A stretch of DNA of 64,000 nt from Isoetes taiwanensis (taxonomy: Eukaryota > Streptophyta > Lycopodiopsida > Isoetales > Isoetaceae). The notes beneath the pieces were generated by a model. It had not been told where the DNA came from, ran no database searches, and was given only the letters and a program-made list of their open reading frames with translations. The position numbers and the translations under genes were made by a program. Location: assembly GCA_021234155.1 (NCBI GenBank), contig JAJEKV010000049.1:8962036-9026035 (forward strand), in the 5' to 3' direction. Position 1 is the first letter of the stretch; every line of letters starts with the position of its first letter. Positions 1-11,189 of this stretch are shown here, piece by piece.

Positions 1-430
1 ACAAAAATATGCCAAAATAAATTAGAATATGACCAAATATATGTCAAAACATTGCCAAAAAAGTGACAAACATGGCCTAAAATATGTTAAAATAGGTGTC
101 AAAAAGGTGCCAAGACAGCTTGGGTAATTCTTTGACATCTATATTGTCATATTTTAGGTTGTTTTTTGACAATTTAGTGTCATCTAGAGTGTCATATTTT
201 ATATCTATTTTTGTCACTTTTTTGGCAATTCTTTGGCACCTACTATGTCAATTTCAGATGAGTTTTTGTCACTTCTGGCAAGTCTTTGGCACCTATTTTG
301 TCACATTTTAAGTTGTCTTGGCATCTTTTTGACACCTATTTTAACATATTTCAGGCCATGTTTGTCACTTTTTTGGCAATGTTTTGACATATATTTGGTC
401 ATATTCTAATTTATTTTGGCATATTTTTGT
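1..430. repeat. Foldback (long inverted-repeat) element, left edge cut by window
   Basis: Positions 1-121 read as the reverse complement of 310-430 with only a few mismatches, leaving a spacer of about 190 bases. The spacer is built from degenerate copies of the same words (TTTGGCACCTA, TTTTTGTCAC). The left arm starts at the first base of the window, so the element may extend further left. There is no coding potential beyond the AT-rich repeat. Such structures are typical of foldback transposons or hairpin MITEs; target duplications cannot be judged because one end is missing. Confidence 0.85.
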
Positions 431-800
431 CATCTATAAACATATTTGGGTAATTTTTTGTCACTTTTTCTAGCAAGTCTTAGTCACATTTTTTACTATT
501 TTAAATCATTTTGTTGACACATTATTATCATCTATTTGGCACATGTGTCTATTTTTTTTAGCAATTTTAATTCATAATAATTAGTTCACAATGTCTGAGA
601 AGAATACTGGACATGAATTCTATATGAAACATAGAAGCAATACACATAGAAGCATAGTTCATAATGTCTCAAACGAACGATACGCATAGAAGCATAGTTC
701 ATAATGTCTCATAGAAACATAGAAGGATGTCTGAAAAGAACAATACGCATGAATTGTTTACGAAGAAGTTTATGACAAACGAAATAATAAAGATGTTTGA
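431..800. other. AT-rich stretch without a gene
   Basis: No coding region is visible. A short direct repeat of about 29 bases (CATAGAAGCATAGTTCATAA plus flanks) occurs at about 643-671 and 683-711. The first 150 bases continue the TTTTGTCAC/TTGGCAC vocabulary of the neighbouring foldback. Confidence 0.5.
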
Positions 801-914
801 TTAAACACTATTAATTTCAACCTCCTCACTGTCAGTACTAGATGTAGTATCTTCACTTCTAGTGCCAGTGCTAGATCCATCGCTTGAACTTCCACTGCTT
901 GATGATTCAGACAT
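801..914 (-). CDS. Small serine-rich acidic ORF, unrecognised
   Basis: A 37-residue open frame runs from an ATG at 914 to a TAA at 801. It is almost entirely Ser, Thr, Gly, Glu and Asp (it starts MSESSSSGSSSDGS and ends EEVEINSV). The composition suggests a disordered tail or low-complexity exon and not a stand-alone protein. It lies just beyond the 3' end of the minus-strand LINE, on the same strand. I do not recognise it; it may be chance or the tail of an older element. Confidence 0.2.
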   Translation of the reverse strand: MSESSSSGSSSDGSSTGTRSEDTTSSTDSEEVEINSV

Positions 915-1080
915 ATCCAACTACATAGGAAAAAAAATAACTTATATGGCTACAATATTAAAAGTTATCAACATCTCCCCGCTCTAAAGGGTTGTTTGGG
1001 GAAAAAACCGTGACAAGAATAGGCTTACTGTCAAACTGTACAAATACAAAAAGAAATATAGACACAGATATGTACATGTA

Positions 1081-1960
1081 TCAGGTAAGTGCCAGAGGAC
1101 CGAGCTGATCTCGGCGATCCATGATCTCTTGAATGTATGAACCCAACCTCCGTACCAAGCTCATGCTCAGCATCTCATGCAGGGGCTGGCCAGGATGGAC
1201 CAGCTCAGCATAGCGTATCCGAATGTTATCATATGCCGAACAACCATGAAGGATGTGGCATTCGTCTTCCACATCTCCAACCTGGTAGCGTTCACAAAGC
1301 CTCTCCTGACATAGCTCCCCAACCCATCTTCCTGTCTCCATCTGGAGATGGTGTGCACACATGTGCAGATAGAGGCAATGGATTTGTGCCTTTTCATGGG
1401 TAGATGAGTGCGCAGGTAGCATTGCGGGCCCCACTCCAACCTGGGATTTATGTGGCATTGATAGTGTGCCGTCTTGACCTGTTCAGGGGTGCTGGCATCC
1501 CATAGCTTACTGAGGAGGCTCTTAGGCATTGAGGCCCCATTGCCATAGTGTAAGCGAGGTGAGGGAGACAAGTATCGTCCATGCTGACCACCTTCTGGAA
1601 GTAGACGATGTGTCTGTCAAGGGCCCCTCTTTGAAGAGGCAAGAAACCTGTTTCCTGCAACAGTATCTGGTATGGGACTGTGGACTTCACCCCTAGGGCT
1701 CGTGCCAAGAAAGCTTTCTGCACCTTCTCCAAGTCATTCCAAGAATCACTGGGCTCCAGACCTCGACCTCGTACAAAAGCACAGGTTCTACTAGCACCTG
1801 TGATTGGTGGGCCCAATCATACAAGTCCGCCTTGTGGCTATTGTTCTCCATTGCATAGAGTGCCTTCCAACCTACTGCGGCCCCCAGCCGGATGGAATTG
1901 TCCCAGTTCATGGCCGACGGGAACTCCACCCCCAAATATTTGTAAATGGACACCACTTCA
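1081..1960 (-). pseudogene. LINE ORF2 C-terminal region with Cys/His motif (copy 1)
   Basis: Frames between 1956 and 1081 encode the part downstream of the RT: a YKYLGVEFPSAMNWD segment, LLYEVEVWSPVI, and at the end a putative zinc-binding motif CQERLC...VEDECHILHGC (C-x4-C, H-x4-C). The last residues (LGSYIQEIMDRRDQLGP) recur almost unchanged in copies 2 and 3. Frameshifts separate the blocks. The C-terminal zinc motif and lack of an obvious RNase H resemble LINE lineages best known outside the common flowering-plant L1 type; this is an impression, not a classification. Confidence 0.65.
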
Positions 1961-1998
1961 ACATTTTGGCCACGATAAGTGAGGATTAGAGGCGTTGG

Positions 1999-2840
1999 CT
2001 AACATGCGAACGCTACCAGAACTACCTTGGTTTTGGCTAAGATGACGCGCATGTCAGTCACCTGGTAAAATGTGTCCAGGGCATCGAGATGGCGTTGCAT
2101 GTCTGCCTGAGTGTGTGTTAGAAGGTCTATATCGTCAGTATAGATCAGCCGCCTGATGATCTGTTGTAGGAGGTGAGCCCCAGTGCCTCCATTATCAGCG
2201 AGCCATCTCTCCAGCTGATCAATATACAGGCCAAATAGTGTGGGAGAGAGAGGGCATCCCTGGCGGACCCCGATACTGCTCTCGAATGGTTGGCCACTAG
2301 TTGCAGCCGGCTGGTGCATGTCTCATATAACTGTACACCGGGTTTTGCAGTTCGGCAGAGACGTCTAGCTGCTGCACCCTTGCCCACAGCTTTTCCCGAG
2401 GCACAATGTCAAAAGCCTTGGCGAAGTCTTAAGCAAAAATACAGATCTTGCAATGTGAAGATATGATCTATGGTTGAGTGCCTCGGCTTGAAACCTGCCT
2501 CTGTGAGTGCCCGCTGCTTCTGCCCATCCTGTCAACTGTCGCTCGACGATCCCGACGAGGAGCTTTGTGGGTAATTGGCCGGGCAATGCGGGTCTCCTGC
2601 CTTGTAGATTGGGACAACCCTGCTAGTGGTCCATTGCAGGGGAAAACCTTCCCGCAATGCCTTGTTGAACATGTCGGTCAGTACCAGTGCCATGGATGGT
2701 CCTGCCCACTTGAGTAACTCTGCCTGCATGCCATCAAGGTCTGGTGCTTTTCCATTGACTAGATATTGCAGCCCCTGTGTTACCTCCGCCTTTGTGATTT
2801 CTAGTACTAGGCCCTGCTGGGGGGTAATGCTGCCCATGCA
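1999..2840 (-). pseudogene. LINE ORF2 reverse transcriptase domain (copy 1)
   Basis: Two consecutive frames hold the reverse transcriptase core. The 2837-2532 part has VNGKAPDLDGMQAELLKW and SRVVPIYKAGDP (RT blocks 1-2). The 2319-1999 part has SIGVRQGCPLSPTLFGLYID and then YTDDIDLL, the catalytic Y-x-D-D block. The linking segment (about 2340-2530) is shifted or damaged. The enzyme would copy element RNA at the nicked target, but this copy cannot be translated through. Confidence 0.85.
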
Positions 2841-3167
2841 CCCTCAGGGTTGTAGAGCTACTGTAGGTATTGCCCTCACTAGTCTGGAGTGATGTTTATT
2901 GTAGGCAGCACTGGCCCCCTGAGCACTCTCCGTCAGAAGGTCCTGGAATGACGTTCTAGGAGGAAGAACATTTCCTGTTGATGGGCTGCAATGTACCTGG
3001 CCTTTCTAGCCTTAAGGAAAGTACGGTATTGCTTGACTGCATTTGAGCGTAGAGCGGGTCTGTGACTTAACAGAGCCAGCATTTGCATTCTTTGCACTCG
3101 GCATCAAACCACTGGTTACGCGAAAAGGTCGTAGCTCTCGAGGTTTGCCGGGGTGACTTCTCCCAAA

Positions 3168-4110
3168 TCACCTCTCCGCAGTAGCCCCGAGGATTTCATT
3201 GAGTCTGCCTGCCTGCTGCTCCAGCGTTGAGCATTGTGAGATGCTTTCCAGATCCTCCGTAAGCATCTGGGAGTAAGTAGGAGCGCGCTCATAGTCCAGT
3301 CTGACCTGGGGCATACGCAAAGGTATTGGATAGGCGTCTAGGGCAACCCGCCAAGCCAGCTGCAAGTAGAGCGGCAGGTGGTCTGAGTCCACCTCCTCAT
3401 CCCTACTAGCTGTTTCCACTTGAAAATATCTGACGAGGTGCATGTCTTGCTCAGCCACCAAAACATAGTCTACAATGCTGGACCCACCTCCTTGGTTCTC
3501 CTGCGTGCAAGTGTGCTGGCTGGAGGACGGCTACTGTGCTAGCCCATTGCAAATCACTAGGTCAAAGATACTGCAGAGCAGCAATAACTGCCTCCCATAG
3601 CGCGAGACCTGAATGTCAGCTGATGCCCGTGGCCAAGCTCCTTCTGAAGGGCTCAGCTGCAATACATCATCTGTCAGAGGGTCAAATCTCATCTGCTGTT
3701 CCGTGCCAGTGCAGGCATTGAAGTCTCCAACGAGCATGATCCTACCCTCCTGCTTGTGCTGTTGTATGTCATCGTATAGATTGACATAGGGCTCCAACCT
3801 ATCCACACCCGGATGGTTGTGATAGAAGTTGCTCTTGGCATGTGGGAAGTAGCAGGCCGCCACAAAGAGAGGGCTACCACTGCAATTCTGCACGCGCACC
3901 CACAGGTACCTGCCTGTCTTGCGCGGGAAAACTAACTGTGCCAGGGTTGTCCCGTAGTAGCAGGAAACTCCTCCGTATCCTCGCTTTCCTGTGCATTCAT
4001 TGAAGACAGAGTAGCGTTGGTATCCTGGCAAGTCGAGTAGTCTATGTTCAACATGCTCCCAAGTTTCCATGAGGAAGATGAGGTCCGTATTGCTGGCAGC
4101 TGAGTTGAAA
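3168..4110 (-). pseudogene. LINE ORF2 endonuclease domain (copy 1)
   Basis: The frame ending at 3531 carries the hallmarks of an apurinic/apyrimidinic-type (EEP) endonuclease that nicks target DNA for LINE integration. These are a METWE segment near its start (catalytic Glu region), MLVGDFNACTG in the middle, and RYGRQLLLLCSIFDLVICNG near its end. After a frame change the domain finishes in the frame of 3461-3168 with the diagnostic SDHLPLYLQL. Stops and at least one frameshift make it non-functional. Confidence 0.8.
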
Positions 4111-4299
4111 CTGTCTCCCTTCTGCCATGGGAAGCCCCGACAATTTCAAGAGACCATGAGTAAGCACAAGCTGGCAGGAGCTGCAGCAGTAGATTTGGCG
4201 GTGGCAGCACAAGGGGTGGTGGTAGAGGTGGAGGCAGCATGTTGGCATGTTTGCAGTGGCAGGTGAGGCCATTATAGCAGGATGTGCAGCTAGGGTCAC

Positions 4300-4785
4300 A
4301 GCAGAAGGGCCTCGAGAGTTTGAGGTGTCTGCATCAGCATTAGGTGGCCTGAAGATCTGCATCCTTCCACGGACCAGCCCTGCTACGCGTCCCTGTTTGT
4401 GGACACTCTTGACTTTCTCCAACTCATGCCTACGGTCCTCCTGCCATGCCGGAGTCAGATCCCGGTCCATGTACAAGGCAGTCCCCTTCAACTACCTGCC
4501 TTGGTGCAGGATGGCTGCTCGTTCTTGTATGTCCCTGACTGTGAAGATGACTACCGGGGGACGTTCAGGGCACTGGGCCCCATGAGTGTCGCCCTAACAA
4601 TGTGTATCATCCAGGCCAGGATCTGTGTTTGGAGTTGGTTGATGAGGTGCTCTCCTGCCTCCTATGTCAAGCCGCGCACCACCACATTGTGCTCCTGCGT
4701 TTCCGCTCCTAGAACTCTGAGGTGGTCGGGCTCGTGGTGGCAGCTGCATTCGCTGTTTGCAATGTGCGGGGCGTGGGTTGTGGCC
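4300..4785 (-). pseudogene. LINE ORF1 C-terminal fragment (copy 1)
   Basis: Read on the minus strand with a few stops, this part gives pieces such as PVVIFTVRDIQERAAIL followed by LKGTALYMDRDLTPAWQEDR. That is the usual end of an L1-type ORF1 protein: an RRM-like segment with a conserved 'LKG..iy.d.dLt...R' C-terminal domain that binds RNA in the retrotransposition particle. The coiled-coil N-terminal half is absent here; a candidate for it sits alone at 28524-29482. The family is inferred from motif shape. Confidence 0.6.
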
Positions 4786-5056
4786 TGTAGAAGAACTTAG
4801 AATACTTTCCCCGCATGTTCGAGGAAGTTGGAAGTTGGAAAATGCACAACCAAATGCAAGTGATAATGCAAGTGTTGAATTGATAAAGATACAAGACAGA
4901 TGAATGGTCAAAGTAGAATGCGGATCCTTTTCTGAAGAACCAGAGATGCAAGAATATAGTGGGTTATGTCAGGTCTAAAAATGCAATCTAAGAAAGAAAA
5001 ACGGGAGGAACCATTCTAAGAGATTTTTCATCTCTCAACAAAATGAGGTTACCAAC
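4786..5056 (+). repeat. Scrap of local repeat A/B/C (copy D)
   Basis: This stretch matches 7912-8185 of copy A over its full length with scattered substitutions, starting at GAAGAACTTAGAATACTTTC and ending at ATGAGGTTACCAACAG. It lies exactly between LINE copy 1 (minus) and LINE copy 2 (plus), so it is the surviving host DNA between two insertions or rearrangement points. Confidence 0.85.
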
Positions 5057-6680
5057 AGTTTTCTCCCTTACCGTCGAGGACAGCAGGAACCATCGGCAGG
5101 ACCTGTACTGCTGTTTTGTGGACTTTGCAAAAGCTTTCGACACAGTACCCCGGGAAAAGTTGTGGGCGAGATTGCACCATCTGGGGCTCCCTATGGATCT
5201 GCAGAACGCAGTGTACAAACTGTACGAGAGCTGCACGGGCCGCATGCAATCGGAAGGACAGTCATTTTCCAGTAGCATTGGAGTCAGACAAGGTTGTCCT
5301 CTCTCACCCACACTCTTTGGACTTTACATTGACCAGTTGGAAGTCTGGCTTGCTGCCAATGGGGGATCGGTATCACCGGTATTTGCACTGTGTCATCCGG
5401 CAGACTCATCTATGCGGATGATGTGGACCTCTTGGCCCATACACCGAGGGCATGCAGCACATCTAGATGCCACGGACACATTCTCCCCAGCGACGGATAT
5501 GTGTGTCAACCCCGCCAAGACTAAGGTGGTCCTCATATCCTCCTCCGTCATCCGGCACCTCCCGGCTCACTTATCGGGGGCGATGGTAGAGGTCACACCC
5601 GGCTACAAGTACACGGGGTGGAATTTCCGTCCTCAATGTATTGGGATGCATCCATTAAGCCTTCGGTGACCGCAGTTGGAAGACGCCAGTAGCAATGCAA
5701 AACAATAGTCACAGGCAGAGTTGTATGACTGGGGCCACCAAATCCACATTTGTTCCGAGGCAATGGTGGAGCCAGATTCTTACGTATGGGGTTAGAGGTG
5801 TGGGGCCCAAATGTCTTTGGCGACTTGGAACGACTTAGAGCAGGTCCGTAAGGCATTTTTGACGCGGGCACTTGTGGTCAAGCCCTCGGGTTCCATATCA
5901 AATCTTGTTGCGGAGACATGATTACGCTTTACTGCATGATGAGCCCTGCGACTTCGGGGGCTTGTTGGAAGGACAAAGAGAGCCCGGTGGCTGGGGCGTT
6001 GGAACGTAGACGCACATAGGTGCATCCAGGTGCACCACGCGCCCGGCCGGATAGGCCGAGGGGTACTTGGACTCTTGTTTCTGGGGAAGCTCGGGACCAC
6101 CATGCTCGGAGCGGTAAAGGTGGCACACTACAAACAAAGACATAAACCCCACCCCGGTTCGAGGCCCACGGCTCTACCTGCATTCTCGGTTGCCCATGAA
6201 GAAGTGCGGGGATCATGGCGCGTCCATTCAACAGGGCCCACCGCCTTCGGCTTGAGACGGGTCTGGGTTGGAGAGCCGCCCGGGACGGGCTTTTTGTCGT
6301 CGTTGCCCGGCCGGGGTTGTTGAGGATGAAAGCCATGCCTTCCGTGAGCTGTCCAACCTATAGTCGATTCGGCTCGCTACATTCTCTTGGTGCGACCTGG
6401 TTCCCGCCCTCACCTGACGCTACTCGGTCTTGTGCGCCGTCAGTTCGATCCCTTGGCTCCTACCTTCAGGAGGTTTTGGATCTGCAGACTCACCTCCGCC
6501 CCCGGGCGCCTACCTAAGGTGCCGAGAATTTCTGTGTATATGTATATTTGTACAGCTGCCAGCAGGCTTGTTGCTGCGATGGTTTTTCCCTCCTAAGGGG
6601 TTAATCCGGGTAGCAACGGGCTTGCTGCACCCGTGTAATTTGGGTCCCATAGGCCGATTGGCCTCCACGGACGATAAAAG
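5057..6680 (+). mobile_element. LINE copy 2, 5'-truncated and degraded (family 1)
   Basis: The copy begins inside the RT domain (FVDFAKAFDTVPREKLW at about 5110-5160, then SIGVRQGCPLSPTLFGLYID at about 5270-5330). It continues with frameshifts to the family C-terminus (LGSYLQEVLDLQTHLRP, ending near 6517) and the 3' motif GGGTCCCATAGGCCGATTGG at about 6643, followed by a short A run at about 6675. The YxDD block is frameshifted. Copy A resumes directly after the tail, so the LINE sits between repeat pieces D and A. Confidence 0.8.
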
Positions 6681-6682
6681 AA

Positions 6683-6710
6683 CCTTCCTTCCTTCCTTCC
6701 TTCCTTCCTT
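6683..6710 (+). repeat. CCTT microsatellite
   Basis: Seven perfect CCTT units follow the A-rich tail of LINE copy 2. Copies B and C read AGAACTTTCTCCGTTGG or AGTTCTTTTTCCC-like sequence at the same place, so the microsatellite probably grew from host CTTTC sequence at the insertion junction. Confidence 0.9.
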
Positions 6711-9618
6711 AGCTTTGAAAACCCATCCCAAAAAAACTATTTTTGATTAAAACCTTATTTTCCAATCAAAATTTTATAAAGAGCATTTGCAAACGTTTCA
6801 CGTGATCACGAAAACATTTCTATATTATAATGTTTTGATGTGTGTCGTGGAGCCCTAGATCGGGTGCCCCAGGTTGACTCTTTGAACGGATGGCAAGGAT
6901 CAGTAAAAAAAGGGCAAAAGGGCTTAAGGTTTTTTAAGGGCAGCAGGTTTCTAGCAAGGGGTTCTGGCACTCGGCTATGGCTATCAGACCTTGTGATTTA
7001 AGGAGCTTTGTGAGCTACGGAGCTATGCCTAAGCCCCAGCAACAACCGTGGCCTATGTGCAATTGCTTAGGCACAAACCACAAGCAAATTAAGAAAGCTT
7101 TCTAGCTATGTTTCAATTCTGGCTTCAATTTCCTTTAAGAGAAATGCCAAGTTCTGTAGTCAGAATTCCAAATCTACACTTAATGGGAAGGATTTATATA
7201 AGGTCTACATGATCTTTGGTATGATGCAGCACATTCGAATTTATGGAGAATGATTCACATAAGCTCCATGCTATCATCTGCATGTTGCAACACAGACATA
7301 CTGTAAGGCGCTTTTGCTTTTACATGGGGGTGTTGGCAGTGGATTGGAGCATATATATGATGAAGCAGAGGGCTTCGAGGCTTCTTGAACCTGGGCTAAC
7401 TCGAATTGAGCTAGAAACAGTTATAAAAAAATGCTCTTCTTCTATTCTATGACAAGGTTTGGAAGAAAAACTGAAAGAGCTTGAGGTTGATATGGATGAT
7501 TTGGAAAGAAACTTTTTGTCGCCTTTTGATCCGTTGTCCACACTCTATCCCGCGCAAAGATTCTACATTTCTCAGCTTTCATTTCCTATCTAAATTTGTT
7601 TCCATGAACTGTTTGGGAGAATCTGAACTATATAGAGTTTTCTTTCCTTCTAAAAGTAAAGTGATTTTAAGCGCATAAATGAATTTTTGGAAGAACATGG
7701 AATACAACGTGAGAAACTAATGGGATGAACTTCTGCCAACCTTAATAGGATGTAGTTAGAAAAGCAATTGGTATTGATTTTATAGGAGAAAACAAAGGGT
7801 TATTCCATGAGGCCAATGCTCTGCAAGAAAGTTTAGATTCTGTGGAAGATGATATTGAACAGAAGCTTGACTTTCAAAGTATACTTGAGATCCTAGCTAG
7901 ACAATTATTGGGAGAAGAACTTAAAATACTTTCCCGGCATGTTGGAGGAAGTTGGAAGTTGGAAAATGCACAACCAAGTGCAAGTGATAATGCAAGTGTT
8001 GAATTGAAAAATATACAAGACAGATGCACAGTCAAAGTAGAATTCGGATCCTTTTTTGAAGAACCAGAGATGCAAGAATATAGTGGGTTATGTCAGGTCT
8101 AAAAAGACAATCCAAGAAAGGAAAAAAGGGAGGAACCATTCTATGAGATTTTTCATCTCTCAACGAAATGAGGTTACGAACAGTAAACCGAAGGCTAGCC
8201 AGGATGGAGCCAATAAGAAAACTTAACAACAGATCTAGATCTCTTCAATAGCTTAAGGTGAGCAGCTTTTCCTGTAAAATTCTATAAAATTCTGGACATT
8301 ACTAATTTAATAAAGAATATTATTCTTTAACATCCTATCTTTGATTCATTGTATTTTGCAGGCTGCAGGGTGTGCCTGAAGATATCGAACATAGAGAATA
8401 GGTAGTTTTTTTTTATCTTGGATAGCAATTTCTGAGAATTATTGCTTCATGTGTATGTTGATTGGTCGGTTGCTCACAGGTTGCTTACAGTGGAACTGGA
8501 GCTCAGGATTTGCTCGAGGCAATTGACTTTCTAATTATCCAGATTTAGCATCGCATTAGCTTTTACATGAAGGCCAGAGATTCTTTGAATGGAATTTTGT
8601 AACCAACAAAAAGTACATTCCTCTTTAAAACCATCATGCAATATACAGACGTATTATGCCAGTACCTATAGACTAAGAAGGCATCAACATGAATTTTCAT
8701 GATTCTGGGAAGAACTTTGAGCAGCTACACCGGGTTCCAACGCTTAATTCTCATTGATTTGTAATTTTAACTATGGATATTTGGCTTACGCACATTGATG
8801 TATTATTATCGCCGACCTTGAATTCCAAGCATCTACATCAACATTTGTAGTAATTTGATCATTTTATAGAGTCACCTAAACTTGATGTTGCTAGACACTT
8901 TTCAAGCTATAATGTTAGATACTTAGGTACATCCAATATTAGGTACTCATATCACTACTATTTTAGGTACATTTAGATTTATAGGCGTGACTAGAAGCCT
9001 TTGTGTCTTAACATGGCCCTAAGTTAAATAAATGCTTAATCCATCAAAAAATAAAATAAAATGTCCAACATTGGTACGTCATTGGTAAATTTTATAAAGA
9101 AGGGAACAACAATGACTTGCAAGGCTTTGTGTCTTAACAAGCCCTAAACATAGTGCTTAATCCACCAAAAAATAAAATTAGATATCCAACATTGGTAAAT
9201 TTTATAGAGAAGGGACCAACAGTCTATCAGCTATTTAATGAGGCCCTTAAACCTTTAGCAAATATATTCCTTAAATTCATGTACAACTTAATAAATTAAG
9301 CAGATTACATGAGCTTTTAAGCAACAATTCTAACCAAATTCTAGGTCAGTAATTTCTTACTATTCTACTTAAATTGCAGCTTTAAACTCGTGATTGACTC
9401 TTGATTGGATGTATGGAATTATAAATGTTGATACATGTCCTTTAACATGACTCTGATTAGGTCTATGAAATTATGAATGTGGGTCTTATGATATGGATGT
9501 AGGTCTTGTGGGTTTCACTATCATGATAATAGAAACTAGGACTTGTTCCACAAAAGAGAATAAGAACTAGAAGGAAGCAATAGTAATTGATGTTGCAATT
9601 GAGGTTCTAAATTAGACT
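6711..9618 (+). repeat. Local repeat, copy A (left part), upstream of the receptor kinase
   Basis: This segment is matched in inverted orientation by copy B (29549-31110) and copy C (38585-41115), and in part by copy D (4786-5056). Correspondence is colinear for 6711-7890 with B, 6711-7320 and 8610-9400 with C, and 9400-9618 with B (31994-32190). It is an ancient duplicated stretch and not a canonical transposon: no termini or polymerase genes are visible. It contains broken coding-like sequence (see 7000-8230). Confidence 0.8.
7000..8230 (+). pseudogene. Broken coding-like sequence inside copy A, unrecognised
   Basis: Several short frames read like a decayed protein. One has LEEKLKELEVDMDDLERNFL and FDPLSTLYPAQRFYISQL. 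The next has HEANALQESLDSVEDDIEQ and ILARQLLGEELKILSRHVGG, with an acidic end at about 8090. A last piece near 8160-8215 gives NEMRLRTVNRRLARMEPIRK. The charged coiled-coil-like make-up and the conservation of the same pieces in copies B, C and D suggest a once-coding exon or a processed pseudogene. I cannot name the family. Stops and frameshifts occur throughout. Confidence 0.4.
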
Positions 9619-10069
9619 ATAGGTGAAGGGACTGGGTGCAAATATCGTTACCCTGGTTTTGGTGATTCCATCGTGGTGAATACTTTCCCGCGGAATCACA
9701 GACCCTCCGGCAACGGGATCCGTTCTGGAGGGCCCGTTGTCCGTACCTGACAATGTCAGGTGTACCTTCTGATGGATCCCAGCCATCCGTCTGTAGGGTC
9801 CATCCTGGCCGTCCGTTTTATACCTTCCGGCAGAATCACATTTGTCAAATACCGCCGGACAGAATCACAGCTCTGTTATTCCATGCGACGGAATCACCAT
9901 CCAGAATAATCCAGAATATTCCAGTAAAAATTCAAATTTTTTACGTCCTATTCTTTGTTCTTGTGGAAGGTGTTTCACCTAGTGCCGGCTATGGCGGCTT
10001 GCTCCGGCGATGGCGCCTCTTCCAATACAATCCCGCGAAATTTTTGGCATCGAATGTTCTTGAAATAAG

Positions 10070-10250
10070 GCCTCCAAACTTTAGAAAAAGGGCATGGTTT
10101 CAGCAAATCCGGCATGGGTTCAGCAGGATTTATGCACGTTCAACAAATCCGCAAAAGGGCATGGGTTCGTGAGGGTTTCGGCATGATTTCAAAGAAATCC
10201 GCAAAAGGGCATGGGTTACGCAAATCGGCATGGTTTCATCGGGTTTATGG
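10070..10250 (+). repeat. Internal short tandem motifs in the MULE
   Basis: The words GGGCATGGGTT and AAATCCGCAAAAGGGCATGG recur four or five times with variation between about 10085 and 10245. They give an imperfect minisatellite in the interior of the element. Confidence 0.6.
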
Positions 10251-10387
10251 CGAAAAACTTCGAACCCGGGCTGTCAAAACCGGTGGAATGCTCTGTTCTT
10301 CTTGATTGGAGGCTAGATGTCCCTTTCTTTTTCTACTTATTTTTTCTTCACTCGTAGCTCAAATCCGGTGAATCTGCCTCCATAGCC

Positions 10388-10522
10388 ATGGCACACAACA
10401 CCTTATTCTCTCTCTTCCTCTTCTTAGCCCCCTTTTTTCTTTTTCACGCTTCCTCCCGCTTGCTTCATCCCCTTTTTTCTGGATCGTTTGATTATTTCGG
10501 TCTTCTTTGGAGTTTTTTCTAA
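10388..10522 (+). CDS. Signal-peptide-like small ORF captured inside the MULE
   Basis: An ATG-started frame of 44 residues begins MAHNTLFSLFLFLAPFFLFH, followed by ASSRLLHP and a TAA at 10520. A short polar start, a Leu/Phe core and small residues before an Arg resemble a secretory signal peptide with a cleavage region. Pyrimidine-rich 5'UTR-like sequence precedes it. The likely explanation is capture of the first exon of a secreted-protein gene (Pack-MULE style). Whether it is expressed is unknown; the rest of the captured gene is not recognisable. Confidence 0.4.
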   Translation: MAHNTLFSLFLFLAPFFLFHASSRLLHPLFSGSFDYFGLLWSFF

Positions 10523-11189
10523 GCTTGATGATGCATTACGGAGGAGGATTTCAATCACATATAAGAGCCTTAAAAGACTTGTTTTGTCATTGGCGGTTCT
10601 ACAATATTCGAGCATGATCGAATCTTTGTGCCAATGGCGGGATCATTTTCTATATGTTCGTTTGCCAATCCCCGTTTGGTAGTAATGAAGGCGTGAGAAA
10701 TATATGTTTGGGTATTCTAGCATGAGAATGAGACTTGTGCGAGGGTTTTACTGCGGGTCTTGTAGTTGCATTTTATGTAAGTTCTTGCTAAAATCACAAG
10801 CAATGGGTTATTTTGTCACATTCACGGATCTGCACGCTTCGTTTAAAGCAAAATTTTAAGTAGCATTGGCTCCCCGAGTGCTCCCCGAGTCTCGGTTTTA
10901 TCTTGTTCTTGCTTGAAAATACCACCGTTCTTGTTTTTTTCTTGCTTTAAAGCGGCCATGGCATTGCCAATATTGGCAAGGGGTTCAAATCCCCATCCAC
11001 AAAAATTCTGGGCAGTGCATAGAATAACAATGGACAGGCACACAAAAAAATGGAGTAGCGCAAGTTTATATTTTCTTCCAATTCAATCCACCCTGCTTGC
11101 TTTTGCAAGCAAATGTAAGTTATACTTTGAGAATCTGCCGCTCATTTGCAGAAATTGAAAATGCCAAACATTGGGCTTCTCCAGGTGAT

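Larger units (their letters stand above)
960..4785 (-). mobile_element. LINE copy 1, degraded non-LTR retrotransposon (family 1)
   Basis: Reading the minus strand from about 4785 down to about 960, the order is ORF1 C-terminal half, endonuclease, reverse transcriptase and a C-terminal cysteine/histidine motif, all broken by stops and frameshifts. Three further copies in this window (5057-6680, 38863-39650, 59712-60625) share its terminal coding part. Copies 2-4 end with a GGGTCCCATAGGCC motif and a short A-rich tail; copy 1 lacks that end and stops near 960, so it is 3' truncated. The 5' end abuts a scrap of the local A/B/C repeat at 4786. Confidence 0.85.

Noticed and set aside
1137..2000. 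Plus-strand frames over LINE copy 1
   Set aside because: Antisense shadows of the minus-strand ORF2.
10972..11000. tRNA T-arm-like GGGGTTCAAATCCCC inside the MULE
   Set aside because: No acceptor, D or anticodon stem can be built around it; only the T-arm word matches, so it is not called as a tRNA or SINE.
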